A DNA stretch of 64,000 nt from Sulfitobacter sp. W027 (GCF_025143985.1 NZ_CP083564.1:3122001-3186000), one strand, 5' to 3'; positions 44,109 through 52,171 are shown, numbered from the stretch's first letter. The notes: generated by a model not told the origin, from the sequence alone. Made by a program: numbers and translations.

Positions 44109-44150
44109 GGGCGTCTGCGACACCCCTGTGCCGCCAGACGCCCTTGTTTG
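44109..44150 (+). other. Terminator-like hairpin in the leader of a small exported protein gene
   Basis: GGGCGTCTG (44109-44117) pairs with CAGACGCCC (44135-44143), followed by TTGTTTG, 20-26 bp before the ATG at 44170. Immediately after it, TTTGTATCACAAA (44147-44159) matches the TNGTNNNACNA operator pattern of FadR-type GntR regulators and touches the ribosome site. Attenuation or GntR control is possible. The rest of the gap 43904-44108 shows nothing recognisable. Confidence 0.4.
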
Positions 44151-44169
44151 TATCACAAAGGAGTCTGTC

Positions 44170-44481
44170 ATGTATAAACGTATTCTCACCGCCGCTCTGC
44201 TCTTTGGCATGGCCTGCACCGGACCACCGGCTTGGGCTCAGGCTTTGGCCTGCGCCCCGCGCGCGGGGCTCGCCGCCCAACTGGAAACCGCCTATGGCGA
44301 GACCCTCTCTGCGCGGGGCCTTCAGAACCCAAACGCGTTGATTGAAGTCTTTGCCTCTGCAGAGAGTGGCAGCTTCACGATTCTGATAAGCCGGCCCGAT
44401 GGAATGAGTTGCATCCTATCAACCGGCACACATTGGATGGTCGAACCTCCCGCGCCGCCCAAAAAGGGTGCGGCGAGTTGA
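44170..44481 (+). CDS. Small exported protein of unknown function
   Basis: The product is 103 aa from the ATG at 44170, behind AAAGGAG. The signal peptide is MYKRILTAALLFGMACTGPPAWAQA. The mature part has the pattern CAPR...L...YGE...GL......IEVFAS.ESGSFTILISRPDGMSCIL..G.HW, with two Cys residues that could form a disulfide. I have seen this pattern in small alphaproteobacterial periplasmic proteins but know no function. It is convergent with the GntR gene. Confidence 0.75.
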   Translation: MYKRILTAALLFGMACTGPPAWAQALACAPRAGLAAQLETAYGETLSARGLQNPNALIEVFASAESGSFTILISRPDGMSCILSTGTHWMVEPPAPPKKGAAS

Positions 44482-44495
44482 GCAGGGGGCGGCTG

Positions 44496-45146
44496 TTAGC
44501 TGGCCAGCATCCGCAGGCCTTGGGTGACATCGGAGCGCACGGCCAGCCGCAGGCCCGGTTCGTCCCCGGCGCGCAGGGCGGCGATGATCAGCCGGTGGAA
44601 ATGCGGCGGCTCGGTCCGGCGCAGGCGGCCATAAAGCGCGCGCATGGTGGGGCCCAGCTGCAGCCAGACCGTCTCAGCCATGGCGAGCATCGCCGGGGCC
44701 TGAGCGCGCAGATAAAGCGTGCGGTGAAATTCGAGGTTGGTGCGGATATAGCTGACAGCATCCCGGTGGGCCACGGCCTCGGCGATATTGGTGTTGATGG
44801 TCTGCATCCGCTCGATCAGCGCCATATGTGCGCGCGGCAAGGCACGAGAGGCGAGTTCGACCTCCAGAAGCGCGCGGAGGGCGGCCAATTCTTCGATCCG
44901 TTCGTTGCTGAGTTCGGGGGTGGAGATGCGTCCCGAGGCAGACATCGTCAGCGCGCCTTCTGCCGCCAAACGCCGCACGGCTTCGCGCGCGGGCGTCATG
45001 GAGACCTCATATTCCTTGCCGATGCCGCGCAGGGTCAGCGCGTGACCGGGCGGCAGATCGCCGTGCATGATCCGCGCACGCATGCGGCGGTAGACACGAT
45101 CATGGGCCAGTGGTGTGGCCTCGACAGGGCGGGCGCTGAGGTTCAT
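44496..45146 (-). CDS. GntR family regulator, FadR/FCD type
   Basis: The product is 216 aa. The N-terminal winged HTH is VYRRMRARIMHGDLPPGHALTLRGIGKEYEVSMTPAREAVRRLAAEG. The helical FCD effector domain has ELAALRALLEVELASRAL, and EFHRTLYLRA carries metal-ligand-type His/Asn residues. FCD regulators bind organic acids. A perfect palindrome, TTGTGATCACAA, lies 8 bp upstream of its start, consistent with autoregulation and control of the divergent Dabb-pabB genes. Confidence 0.92.
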   Translation of the reverse strand: MNLSARPVEATPLAHDRVYRRMRARIMHGDLPPGHALTLRGIGKEYEVSMTPAREAVRRLAAEGALTMSASGRISTPELSNERIEELAALRALLEVELASRALPRAHMALIERMQTINTNIAEAVAHRDAVSYIRTNLEFHRTLYLRAQAPAMLAMAETVWLQLGPTMRALYGRLRRTEPPHFHRLIIAALRAGDEPGLRLAVRSDVTQGLRMLAS

Positions 45147-45153
45147 GAAGCGG

Positions 45154-45165
45154 TTGTGATCACAA
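45154..45165. promoter_or_regulatory. Palindromic operator candidate between gntR and the Dabb gene
   Basis: TTGTGATCACAA is a perfect 12-bp palindrome 8 bp upstream of the GntR start codon and 108 bp upstream of the divergent Dabb gene. FadR-type GntR proteins bind TNGT-N-ACNA sites. The related TTGTATCACAA occurs at 44148-44158 before the small exported protein gene. Confidence 0.5.
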
Positions 45166-45272
45166 ATGAGCCACCCGTCAAGCGCGGCATTTTGCGGCCA
45201 AGAGCACGATCACCCGTTGTCCCGGACCCTGCGGCAATTTATCGGGGAACAAACCGCCAAAGGAGACGCACC

Positions 45273-45566
45273 TTGACCAAACGAAATTTCATCCGTCACG
45301 TGGTCTTTTTCTCGGCCAAAGACCCTAAAGACATTCCTGCGATCGTGACAGGGCTTTGGAAACTGGCCGACATCCCGCATTCGACAACCTTCGAGATCTG
45401 CGAAAACACCCGTGTTGATGCGCTGTCGGGGGATGTGGATGTGGTCGTCTATGCCGAATTCCCGGATGCCGAGGCTTTGGCCGCCTATAAAGCGCATCCG
45501 ATCTACCAAGAATCCATCGATATCGTGCGCCCCCTGCGCGATATGCGCGTGCCTGCGGATTTTTAG
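45273..45566 (+). CDS. Dabb (stress-responsive alpha/beta barrel) domain protein
   Basis: The product is 97 aa from a TTG at 45273 with ribosome site AAAGGAG. IRHVVFFSAKDPKDIPAIVTGLWKLADI, then DVVVYAEFPDAEALAAYKAHPIYQE, is the Dabb dimeric ferredoxin-like fold. The long open frame upstream is not real. Role unknown; 8 bp ahead of pabB, so probably co-transcribed. Confidence 0.87.
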   Translation: MTKRNFIRHVVFFSAKDPKDIPAIVTGLWKLADIPHSTTFEICENTRVDALSGDVDVVVYAEFPDAEALAAYKAHPIYQESIDIVRPLRDMRVPADF

Positions 45567-45574
45567 GGCCGGGG

Positions 45575-46696
45575 ATGGCTGGTCCTTGCGTCCTCTTTGA
45601 CACTGGCCCTTTGGGGAACGGCACGGCTTTTCGCGCACCACAGCGGATCATCAGTGCCGAGACCCCTGCAGAGGTGCCCGCAGCCTTCGCAGCTCTTGAG
45701 GCGGCGCAGGCGGGCGGCGCATGGCTTGCGGGCTATGCGAGTTATGAGTTGGGGTACCTCGGCTCGAACAAGCTGCGCGATCTGATGCCTGCGGAGCGCG
45801 GGCTGCCCCTGCTGCGCTTCGGGGTGTTTGACGCACCCGATGCGCACCGTTTCGCGGACGCGGCGGGGGATGCAAGCCTTTCTGAGCTGACACCGGACTG
45901 GGACTTTGACCAATATGAGGCCGCCTTTGCGCAGGTGCAGGACTTTATCACCGCAGGGGATATCTATCAGGCCAACCTGACCTTCGGCTTGGAGGGGCGC
46001 TATACCGGCACGCCCGCCGCGCTTTATGCCTGGCTGCGCCAGCGCCAGAGGGTGGAACATGGGGCCTTTGTCGATCTTGGTGGCCCGGTGTTGCTCTCTC
46101 GTTCGCCCGAGCTGTTCTTTGCGCTGACCGCCGAGGGGCATCTGACCGCGCGCCCGATGAAGGGCACCGCGCGACGGGGGCTGGATGCTGATGAGGATGC
46201 CAAGCTGCGCGCCGACCTTGCCGCGTCGGAAAAGAACATGGCCGAGAACCTGATGATCGTGGACCTCCTGCGCAATGACATCAGCAGGATTGCAGAGGTG
46301 GGCAGCGTCGAGGTGCCGAAGCTTTTTGAGATCGAGACCTATGAGACCCTGCATCAGATGACCTCTCGCATCACGGCACAGGTTTTGCCGGGCAAGCGTT
46401 TGGCCGACTTCTTTCACGCGCTCTTTCCCTGCGGCTCTATCACCGGCGCGCCTAAGATTCGCGCCATGCAGATCCTGCGCGCGTTAGAGCCTGCCCCCCG
46501 CGATGCCTATTGCGGCGCGGTGGGCTGGATCGCCCCCACGGGAGCCATGCAGTTCAACGTGGCGATCCGCACGGCCACCTGCCATGCCGATGGGCGGCTG
46601 CGGCTGAATGTCGGTGGCGGCGTGGTGCATGACAGCACAGCCGAGGATGAATATGCCGAAGCGCTGCTGAAAGCGCGCTTTGCGGCCCTTCCCTAA
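45575..46696 (+). CDS. pabB: Aminodeoxychorismate synthase component I
   Basis: The product is 373 aa. The chorismate-binding domain has FITAGDIYQANLTF, then SRSPELFFALTAEGHLTARPMKGTARRG, ENLMIVDLLRNDISRIA, and the C-terminal LFPCGSITGAPKIRAMQIL and YCGAVGWI. With PabA it makes 4-amino-4-deoxychorismate for folate. The PIKGT-type motif (here PMKGT) supports PabB over anthranilate synthase. It follows the Dabb gene by 8 bp and overlaps the convergent metalloprotease gene by 4 bp. Confidence 0.92.
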   Translation: MAGPCVLFDTGPLGNGTAFRAPQRIISAETPAEVPAAFAALEAAQAGGAWLAGYASYELGYLGSNKLRDLMPAERGLPLLRFGVFDAPDAHRFADAAGDASLSELTPDWDFDQYEAAFAQVQDFITAGDIYQANLTFGLEGRYTGTPAALYAWLRQRQRVEHGAFVDLGGPVLLSRSPELFFALTAEGHLTARPMKGTARRGLDADEDAKLRADLAASEKNMAENLMIVDLLRNDISRIAEVGSVEVPKLFEIETYETLHQMTSRITAQVLPGKRLADFFHALFPCGSITGAPKIRAMQILRALEPAPRDAYCGAVGWIAPTGAMQFNVAIRTATCHADGRLRLNVGGGVVHDSTAEDEYAEALLKARFAALP

Positions 46697-47379
46697 AACC
46701 GATAGCGGTGCAGCCCGCCACCATGGTCGCGCAACCATTGACGGGGGGCCTGATAATCACCGTAAATCCGCGTGACCTCGGCCCAGAAGGCGGGCGAATG
46801 GTTCATCTGCGCCAGATGCGCGACCTCATGGGCAGCGACGTAGTCCAGCACCTCGGGCGGGGTCATGATCAGCCGCCAAGAGAACATCAGCCCCCCATCG
46901 CTGCTGCAGGACCCCCAGCGTGAGCGCGTGTCGCGCAGGGTAATGCGGGCATAGGGCCTCCCCAGCAGCGCGGCATAGTCGTCACAGGCCCCGGCAAGGC
47001 GGTCGCGGGCCACTTCGCGCAGATGTGCTGCCAGACGTTTGCCAGTGCTCTCTTCCGGACCGGGCACGAGAATTTCTTCCGGGCCGATCCGCACGCCCCT
47101 CCCCTCCCCGCCGCGCACCCGCAGCAGCTTGCCGCCCACCGGCAGTTCTGCCCCCGGCCCCACAATCACGTCTTCGCCCCGCGCGGCGAGATGCTGGCGA
47201 ATCCAGTCCTGCTTGGTCTCGGCAAAGGCCAGTGCCTCACGTTCAGCCAAGCGTTTGGGCATGGTCAGGGTCACCCGCCCATCCAGTTGCGAAATGCGCA
47301 AAGAAATGCGTCGGGCACGCGCCGAACGGCGCAGGATCAGTGGAATCGGCGGGTTGCCGGGCAGCACAGGGTCTTTCAT
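46693..47379 (-). CDS. SprT/YgjP-like M48-type metallopeptidase (DUF45)
   Basis: The product is 228 aa. The N-terminal half is basic and beta-rich (LILRRSARARRISLRISQLDGRVTL). The C-terminal zinc domain has RSRWGSCSS, then SWRLIMTPPEVLDYVAAHEVAHLAQMNHSPAFW with HEVAH near residue 186. This is the DUF45/YgjP family of predicted metal hydrolases; substrate unknown. It is divergent from the FYDLN gene across 111 bp. Confidence 0.9.
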   Translation of the reverse strand: MKDPVLPGNPPIPLILRRSARARRISLRISQLDGRVTLTMPKRLAEREALAFAETKQDWIRQHLAARGEDVIVGPGAELPVGGKLLRVRGGEGRGVRIGPEEILVPGPEESTGKRLAAHLREVARDRLAGACDDYAALLGRPYARITLRDTRSRWGSCSSDGGLMFSWRLIMTPPEVLDYVAAHEVAHLAQMNHSPAFWAEVTRIYGDYQAPRQWLRDHGGGLHRYRF

Positions 47380-47490
47380 TACCGGAGCAACGTCCCTACA
47401 TTGTGGCCAAAGCCTTTGACAGTGCCCCCCTCATATGGCACTTGGCCGGAATCATCTACACGCAACAGCAATTTCACAAAGGGGTGTTCC

Positions 47491-47820
47491 ATGCCCAATG
47501 AAGAATGGGGAACCAAGCGCCTGTGCCCCACTACGGGCAAGCGCTTCTATGACCTCAATAAGAATCCGATCATCAGCCCCTACACGGGCGAAGAGGTCGA
47601 AGTCGACAATTCCAAGTCACGCATGATCGCGGCGGATGCCGAGGATGCGGTCACGGCCAAGGCCAAGAAGGGCGACAAGGTTGATGACGAATCCTTGGTT
47701 GATGACGATGATGAAGTCGATGTCGATCTGGACGATGATATCCTTGATGACGACGATGACGACGACGATACAGTACCGCTGGACGATCTGGCCGATGTGG
47801 CCACGGACGACGACGATTAA
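47491..47820 (+). CDS. TIGR02300 (FYDLN acid) family protein
   Basis: The product is 109 aa from the ATG at 47491. GTKRLCPTTGKRFYDLNKNPIISPYTGE is the diagnostic N-terminal segment, with the FYDLN motif at residues 19-23. The rest is almost pure Asp/Glu (DDDDEVDVDLDDDILDDDDD). The family is conserved in alphaproteobacteria with no established function. It is followed by an 11-bp-stem hairpin and then tRNA-Ala. Confidence 0.92.
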   Translation: MPNEEWGTKRLCPTTGKRFYDLNKNPIISPYTGEEVEVDNSKSRMIAADAEDAVTAKAKKGDKVDDESLVDDDDEVDVDLDDDILDDDDDDDDTVPLDDLADVATDDDD

Positions 47821-47829
47821 TTAATCGGA

Positions 47830-47859
47830 GGCGGGGTCAATTTTCCGCTTGATCCCGCC
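47830..47859 (+). terminator. Stem-loop after the FYDLN gene
   Basis: GGCGGGGTCAA pairs with TTGATCCCGCC (47830-47840 with 47849-47859; one G-T pair), 9 bp after the stop. No T-run follows. The second arm overlaps a possible tRNA promoter box (TTGATC at 47849, 17 nt, TAATTA at 47872). Confidence 0.4.
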
Positions 47860-47913
47860 ACCGCCAGCGCCTAATTAGCGGCGCAGAACGACCCGGATCA
47901 CACGATCCACGAT

Positions 47914-47989
47914 GGGGCCTTAGCTCAGCTGGGAGAGCGCCTGCATGGCATGCAGGAGGTCAGCGGTTCGATCCCGCTAGGCTCCACCA
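47914..47989 (+). tRNA. tRNA-Ala (anticodon GGC), CCA encoded
   Basis: 76 nt folding as a full cloverleaf. Acceptor GGGGCCT/AGGCTCC (one G-U), D-arm GCTC...GAGC, anticodon stem CCTGC/GCAGG around ATGGCAT with anticodon GGC, T-arm AGCGG/CCGCT with TTCGATC, and CCA at 47987-47989. Its last 31 nt recur at 48070-48100. Confidence 0.97.
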
Positions 47990-48069
47990 TCATCCTCCTT
48001 TCCGATTTTTGATATGATTTGCCCGGTTGTGGGGCTGACTGACGCGCATCCGCTGCGCGGCTACTCTGA

Positions 48070-48100
48070 GTCAGCGGTTCGATCCCGCTAGGCTCCACCA
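48070..48100 (+). repeat. Duplicate of the tRNA-Ala 3' end (attachment-site-like direct repeat)
   Basis: 31 nt identical to 47959-47989, covering the T-arm, the 3' acceptor strand and CCA, offset by 111 bp. The 5' two-thirds of the tRNA is absent, so it is not a second tRNA gene. A tRNA 3' end repeated downstream is what site-specific integration leaves behind. A hairpin ACCTTAC/GTAAGGT follows at 48103-48120. Confidence 0.85.
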
Positions 48101-48128
48101 AACACCTTACAAAGTAAGGTATGACGCG

Positions 48129-48156
48129 CGGCAGTCGCTTCGTAGAAGAGATGAGA
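48129..48156 (+). repeat. Dispersed hairpin repeat A, copy 2
   Basis: CGGCAGTCGCTTCG, then TAGAAGAGATGAGAG, two mismatches from the copy at 6973-7001. The stem TCGCTTC/GAAGAGA is slightly weakened here. It lies 28 bp after the duplicated tRNA end. Confidence 0.6.
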
Positions 48157-48236
48157 GCGCCGCCACACCCCACACAAAAACCGACGACGTTAGAGCCTTG
48201 CCGCAATCGATGCGTCGCGATCAAACCCCGAGGGCC

Positions 48237-48260
48237 ATCGCCTGCCCTTGGGTCGGCGAT
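48237..48260 (+). repeat. Dispersed hairpin repeat C, copy 1
   Basis: ATCGCC-TG-CCC-TT-GGG-TC-GGCGAT, a near-perfect hairpin. The core GCCTGCCCTTRGGTCGGC recurs at 61689-61708 with different but still complementary flanks. Confidence 0.5.
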
Positions 48261-48338
48261 CCTACAGCTTTTCGATACCACTTAGTGGCTCAACCATGAC
48301 GTGCGTCCGCGGAGTTTCCCCCCAACCTCACCAAATCG

Positions 48339-48395
48339 CCCACCCGTCTGGGCGGGCACGTAAGGGCCCGGCGCCTGCGGCTTGATTCCGGGCCG
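48339..48395 (-). repeat. Dispersed double-hairpin repeat B, copy 2 (3' of the TSUP gene)
   Basis: On the minus strand, GGCCCGG...CCGGGCC encloses AATCAAGCCGCAGGCG. Then CGCCCAGACGGGTGGGCG is followed by ATTTGGTGAGG. The order and core words match copy 1 at 22291-22364. Both copies start about 20 bp past the stop of a minus-strand gene. Confidence 0.6.
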
Positions 48396-48416
48396 GGGCG
48401 GCAATCTCAAGGGTCG

Positions 48417-49181
48417 TTAAAACAACGCCCGACGGATCAGGTTCAATCCCGCCACCATCAAGACCACCAAAGTCATCTTGCGAAACAGCACCGGATCGAC
48501 CCGGTCCATCACTTTGCTGCCCAGCCAAACGCCCAGCATCACCGGCAGAATCAACAGCGCCGAGAAGGGCCATGTCTGCGCATTCAGCACTCCCGAGCCG
48601 ATATGCGCCGCCAGAAGCGCCACAGCGCCCAGCCCGTAGATTACCCCTTGGATCCGCATCTGGTCATGCTTCTCGGTCCCGAGCGCGGTGAGATAGGCCA
48701 CCGTGGGCGGCCCCCAAATGCCTGAAATCCCCCCGACGGCCCCGGCAAAACTGCCCACCAGCGCCTCTACCTTCGCGGATCGCTGCGGGAGATGGAATTC
48801 ATGTGTGGAGAGCTGCAGCAGTGCAAAGAGCACCACCGGCACGCCGATCATCAGCAACATCACCGTCGCGGGCACCAACCGCACCATCTGCGCGGAGAGC
48901 ACCAGCATCACACCACCACAAACCAGAAACACCCAGAACAGTCTGATCGACCGCAGCGCCGCCTGCGGCCCCTGCCTCAGCGCTTGGAATGCATTGGCCA
49001 GAACCGTCGGGAGAATCAGCCCCGCCAAGGCCAATTCCGGCGCCATGAAGGTCGTGAGCCCCGAAATCAGCACCAGTGGCAGGGCGAAGCCGACCACGCC
49101 CTTCACGAACCCGCCGCAGAGGCCGATTGCAAGTGCAGCATAGAATTCAAGCGGGGTGAGAAAGGGGAAAATACTGTCCAT
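48417..49181 (-). CDS. TauE/SafE (TSUP) family membrane permease
   Basis: The product is 254 aa from the ATG at 49181 (MDSIFPFLTPLEFYAALAIGLCGG); the frame is open 45 bp further. About eight hydrophobic helices. The repeat FVKGVVGFALPLVLISGL and GSFAGAVGGISGIWGPPTVAYLTAL are the TSUP signature. TSUP proteins export or import sulfite, sulfonates or other organic anions; the substrate here is unknown. It is divergent from mcd across 141 bp containing the shared regulatory sequence. Confidence 0.9.
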   Translation of the reverse strand: MDSIFPFLTPLEFYAALAIGLCGGFVKGVVGFALPLVLISGLTTFMAPELALAGLILPTVLANAFQALRQGPQAALRSIRLFWVFLVCGGVMLVLSAQMVRLVPATVMLLMIGVPVVLFALLQLSTHEFHLPQRSAKVEALVGSFAGAVGGISGIWGPPTVAYLTALGTEKHDQMRIQGVIYGLGAVALLAAHIGSGVLNAQTWPFSALLILPVMLGVWLGSKVMDRVDPVLFRKMTLVVLMVAGLNLIRRALF

Positions 49182-49242
49182 ACCACTACATAGCACCCCA
49201 CTTGGCGGCCGCACGTCAAAAATCAACGCGCAATATTAGAAC

Positions 49243-49290
49243 AAAATGCTGCGACGAAACGTATCTTTGTTGTGCTGCAGCTGCGAAAGG
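49243..49290 (+). promoter_or_regulatory. AAATGCTGCGACGAAAC element upstream of mcd
   Basis: AAAATGCTGCGACGAAAC at 49243-49260 and CTGCAGCTGCGAAAGG at 49275-49290 lie 33-80 bp before the mcd start. The first repeats the mcl1 upstream site at 41259-41280 with a 4-nt internal difference. Both genes belong to one pathway, so a common regulator is likely. Confidence 0.5.
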
Positions 49291-49322
49291 TCTATGTCTC
49301 TCCCAAGCAGAAAGGACAGCTC

Positions 49323-51005
49323 ATGGCACATGACGGTCAGGATATGACGATGCATAGCGTAATTCTCGACGATCTGATCGGGCTCACCGGCGCAGCGCTG
49401 CCGCCGCTGGACCGGCTGCTCGAGAAAGCCACGGCAGCCGTTCGCGCGCAGGTGAGCGAGGGGGATCGTGTTTCGGCCAAGCTGATCGAGGCCAACCAGA
49501 CTGCCGCGCACGGGCTTGCGTGGCTCGCCACCTATGTGCAGGCGCTACGCCAGATGCAGCTTTGGGCCGAGCGCCTACAAGGTGACGGGCGCTTTGGTGA
49601 GGTCGAGCAATTGCTGCATCAGATCGCCTTTGGCGAATATCTGGCCCAGATCCGTGGCGGCATCCAGATGAACCAAGGCGAAATGCTGCGCCTGCAAGAT
49701 CTAGGGCTGAGTGCTGAGGACGAGGCCACGCTTGACGATCCGGCGCTCACCACTCTGACCCGCAGCGGCAACACGCAGGCCGCGCGCAGCCGCTTGGTTG
49801 AACTCATGCAGGAACGCAGCGCCGATGTGACCTTCGGCGTCAGCGGCCTTGATGAAGAGCTTGAGATGATCCGCGACCAATTCCGCCGCTACGCGGTTGA
49901 GAAGGTCGAACCCTATGCCCATGACTGGCATCTGAAGGACGAATTGATCCCCATTGAGGTGATCGAAGAACTGGCCGAGATGGGCGTCTTTGGCCTGACC
50001 ATCCCCGAAGAATACGGCGGGCTGGGCCTGACCAAAGCGTCGATGTGCGTGGTCAGTGAGGAACTCTCTCGCGGCTATATCGGCGTCGGCTCCCTCGGCA
50101 CCCGGTCGGAAATCGCGGCGGAACTGATCCTCTGCGGCGGTACGACTGAGCAGAAAGAAAAATGGCTGCCCCGCATCGCCAGCGCGGAAACGCTGCCCAC
50201 GGCAGTCTTCACTGAGCCGAATACCGGCTCGGACCTCGGCAGCCTGCGCACCCGCGCGGTGAAGGACGGGGACAACTACAAGGTCACCGGCAATAAGACA
50301 TGGATCACCCATGCGGCGCGGACCCATGTGATGACCCTGCTGGCGCGCACTGACCCTGAAACGGTAGACCACCGTGGCCTGTCGATGTTCTTGGCCGAGA
50401 AGACACCCGGCGATGATGCCAACCCCTTCCCCACCCCTGGCATGACCGGCGGAGAGATCGAGGTGCTGGGCTACCGCGGGATGAAGGAATACGAACTGGG
50501 CTTTGACGGGTTCGAGGTGAAGGGCGAGAACCTTCTTGGCGGCGAAGAGGGCCGCGGCTTCAAACAACTGATGGAGACGTTCGAGTCCGCCCGCATCCAG
50601 ACCGCCGCCCGCGCCATTGGCGTGGCGCAATCGGCGCTCGATATCTCGATGCAATATGCCCAAGACCGCAAGCAGTTCGGTAAGGCGCTGATCAACTTCC
50701 CCCGCGTGTCGGGCAAGCTGGCGATGATGGCGGTGGAACTGATGATTGCGCGGCAGTTGACCTATTACAGCGCGTTTGAAAAGGACGCTGGCCGTCGTTG
50801 CGATGTCGAGGCTGGCATGGCGAAACTGCTCGGCGCGCGGGTCGCTTGGGCCGCTGCTGACAACGGCTTGCAGATCCACGGCGGCAACGGATTCGCGCTG
50901 GAATACAAGATCAGCCGGGTGCTTTGTGACGCGCGTATCCTGAACATCTTTGAAGGAGCGGCGGAAATCCAAGCGCAGGTTATCGCGCGCCGTCTTCTGG
51001 GCTGA
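49323..51005 (+). CDS. mcd: Methylsuccinyl-CoA dehydrogenase (acyl-CoA dehydrogenase family)
   Basis: The product is 560 aa from the ATG at 49323, behind AAAGGACAG. A helical N-terminal extension of about 150 residues precedes an acyl-CoA dehydrogenase module. That module has FGLTIPEEYGGLGL, TAVFTEPNTGSDLGSL, VTGNKTWITHAA, RKQFGKALINFPRVSGKLA, then QIHGGNGFALEYKISR. The extension plus this length fits Mcd of the ethylmalonyl-CoA pathway (methylsuccinyl-CoA to mesaconyl-CoA). Another long acyl-CoA dehydrogenase is the alternative. The shared upstream element with mcl1 supports the pathway assignment. Confidence 0.88.
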   Translation: MAHDGQDMTMHSVILDDLIGLTGAALPPLDRLLEKATAAVRAQVSEGDRVSAKLIEANQTAAHGLAWLATYVQALRQMQLWAERLQGDGRFGEVEQLLHQIAFGEYLAQIRGGIQMNQGEMLRLQDLGLSAEDEATLDDPALTTLTRSGNTQAARSRLVELMQERSADVTFGVSGLDEELEMIRDQFRRYAVEKVEPYAHDWHLKDELIPIEVIEELAEMGVFGLTIPEEYGGLGLTKASMCVVSEELSRGYIGVGSLGTRSEIAAELILCGGTTEQKEKWLPRIASAETLPTAVFTEPNTGSDLGSLRTRAVKDGDNYKVTGNKTWITHAARTHVMTLLARTDPETVDHRGLSMFLAEKTPGDDANPFPTPGMTGGEIEVLGYRGMKEYELGFDGFEVKGENLLGGEEGRGFKQLMETFESARIQTAARAIGVAQSALDISMQYAQDRKQFGKALINFPRVSGKLAMMAVELMIARQLTYYSAFEKDAGRRCDVEAGMAKLLGARVAWAAADNGLQIHGGNGFALEYKISRVLCDARILNIFEGAAEIQAQVIARRLLG

Positions 51006-51072
51006 CGCTCCGGGGTTGCAAGCGCCGCTTCTGTCAGAGACATAGGCGGCGTTTCCACCCAAAGGACAGCCC

Positions 51073-51465
51073 ATGCGCAGCTTCTTGATCCTCGCCGCCC
51101 TCAGCGCCCTGCCGCAATGTCAGGGCGATGAGACCGTCCGCGCCTACGGGGCGGGCGCCAAGACATGGACCTTGGTGGAACTGGACGGCACCCCCTTCGA
51201 CGCCCGCGCCACGTTGACCTTCCCAGAGACCGGCAAGATCGCCGGAGAAGCCCCCTGCAACGCCTATAGCGCCGCGATGACGGTGCCCTACCCGTGGTTC
51301 GACGCGGGTCATATCGCCGCCACGCGCCGCGCCTGCCCGGACCTCGCAGCAGAGACGGCGTTTCTGAATGCTTTAGGAGAGGTGACCATCTCGGATGTAT
51401 TGGGCGACACGCTGACTCTGTCGGATGAGAGCGGCGAACGACTGATCTTCAAAGCCGTCGACTAA
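51073..51465 (+). CDS. META (HslJ-like) domain exported protein
   Basis: The product is 130 aa. A hydrophobic leader ([18 protein letters not shown]) has a Cys that could make it a lipoprotein, though LPQC is a poor lipobox. The META domain reads [39 protein letters not shown], ending [24 protein letters not shown]. HslJ-like proteins are small envelope proteins. Its 3' end overlaps recO (convergent) by 17 bp. Confidence 0.85.
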   Translation: MRSFLILAALSALPQCQGDETVRAYGAGAKTWTLVELDGTPFDARATLTFPETGKIAGEAPCNAYSAAMTVPYPWFDAGHIAATRRACPDLAAETAFLNALGEVTISDVLGDTLTLSDESGERLIFKAVD

Positions 51466-52171
51466 AGGCATCGATAAAGCGCGCGCGGGCTTCCGGTAGG
51501 GGTTTGCCCCCCAGATCGCGCGCCAGATGCGCGGTCAGGAAATGGCCCGTCGTGACAAGCCCCTGCGCAATCTCAGCATCGCTCCCCGTGCCGCCGCGCA
51601 GGACTGTCGGCAATGGCAGCAAACGATCCGCCCACTCCCCCGCGCCTTTGGCGGAGACGGCGCGGCCCGACTTGGGCGAGACATAGATCAAGTCTTCGCT
51701 CACCCCAGTTACCGCGCAGATTTCAAGATCTAGCGCATAGCCCATCTCTTCCAACAGACGCAGTTCCCATTTCAGATAGGCCAGCGGCCAGACCTCCCCC
51801 TGCCCCAGAAGATCCAGCAGCGCTTCGGTGCGGCGGTAGAGCGCGGGATGCGGCTCACGCTCCGGCAGGCAGAAGGACAAAAGCGCGGTCACCGCGTTCA
51901 ACCCCGCCAGCGCCAGACGGTCCTGCATGGCCACTGCGGCACGGCTGCGCAGCGGCTCGACCGTGAAGGCCCCGATATGGTCCTCCAACCGCGCGCGCCA
52001 TGCAACGTCAAGCTGCGCGCCGGGTTGCAGGCTGGGCGCGATCTTGCGGCTGGTCCCGCCGCGGACGACACCGGCGTGGCGGCCTTGTTCGGGGGTGAAG
52101 ACCTCGATGATCGCGGAAGTCTCGCCATGTCGCCGCGCGCTCAGCAATATGCCTTGATCGCGCCATTCCAT
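51449..52171 (-). CDS. recO: DNA repair protein RecO
   Basis: The product is 240 aa. [39 protein letters not shown] is the OB-fold start of RecO. The helical C-terminal half has [20 protein letters not shown]. It anneals DNA and loads RecA with RecR (gene at 10651). It is the last gene of the minus-strand block, overlapping the DUF1491 stop by 1 nt. Confidence 0.95.
   Translation of the reverse strand: MEWRDQGILLSARRHGETSAIIEVFTPEQGRHAGVVRGGTSRKIAPSLQPGAQLDVAWRARLEDHIGAFTVEPLRSRAAVAMQDRLALAGLNAVTALLSFCLPEREPHPALYRRTEALLDLLGQGEVWPLAYLKWELRLLEEMGYALDLEICAVTGVSEDLIYVSPKSGRAVSAKGAGEWADRLLPLPTVLRGGTGSDAEIAQGLVTTGHFLTAHLARDLGGKPLPEARARFIDAFSRRL

Larger units (their letters stand above)
48101..48416. 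other. Non-coding, repeat-rich stretch between tRNA-Ala and the TSUP gene
   Basis: Together with 47990-48069, this is the longest gene-free stretch in the window. In order it holds the ACCTTAC/GTAAGGT hairpin (48103-48120), repeat A copy 2 (48129-48156), repeat C copy 1 (48237-48260) and repeat B copy 2 (48339-48395). The minus-strand open frame 47925-48281 through the tRNA is not a gene. I see no integrase remnant. Confidence 0.6.

Noticed and set aside
47925..48281. Minus-strand open frame containing VEPSGIEPLT twice
   Set aside because: It is the antisense translation of tRNA-Ala and of its duplicated 3' end. This peptide is a well-known annotation artefact; the duplication explains why it appears twice.
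49701..51074. 457-codon open frame on the minus strand
   Set aside because: It is antisense to mcd and has no recognisable domain.
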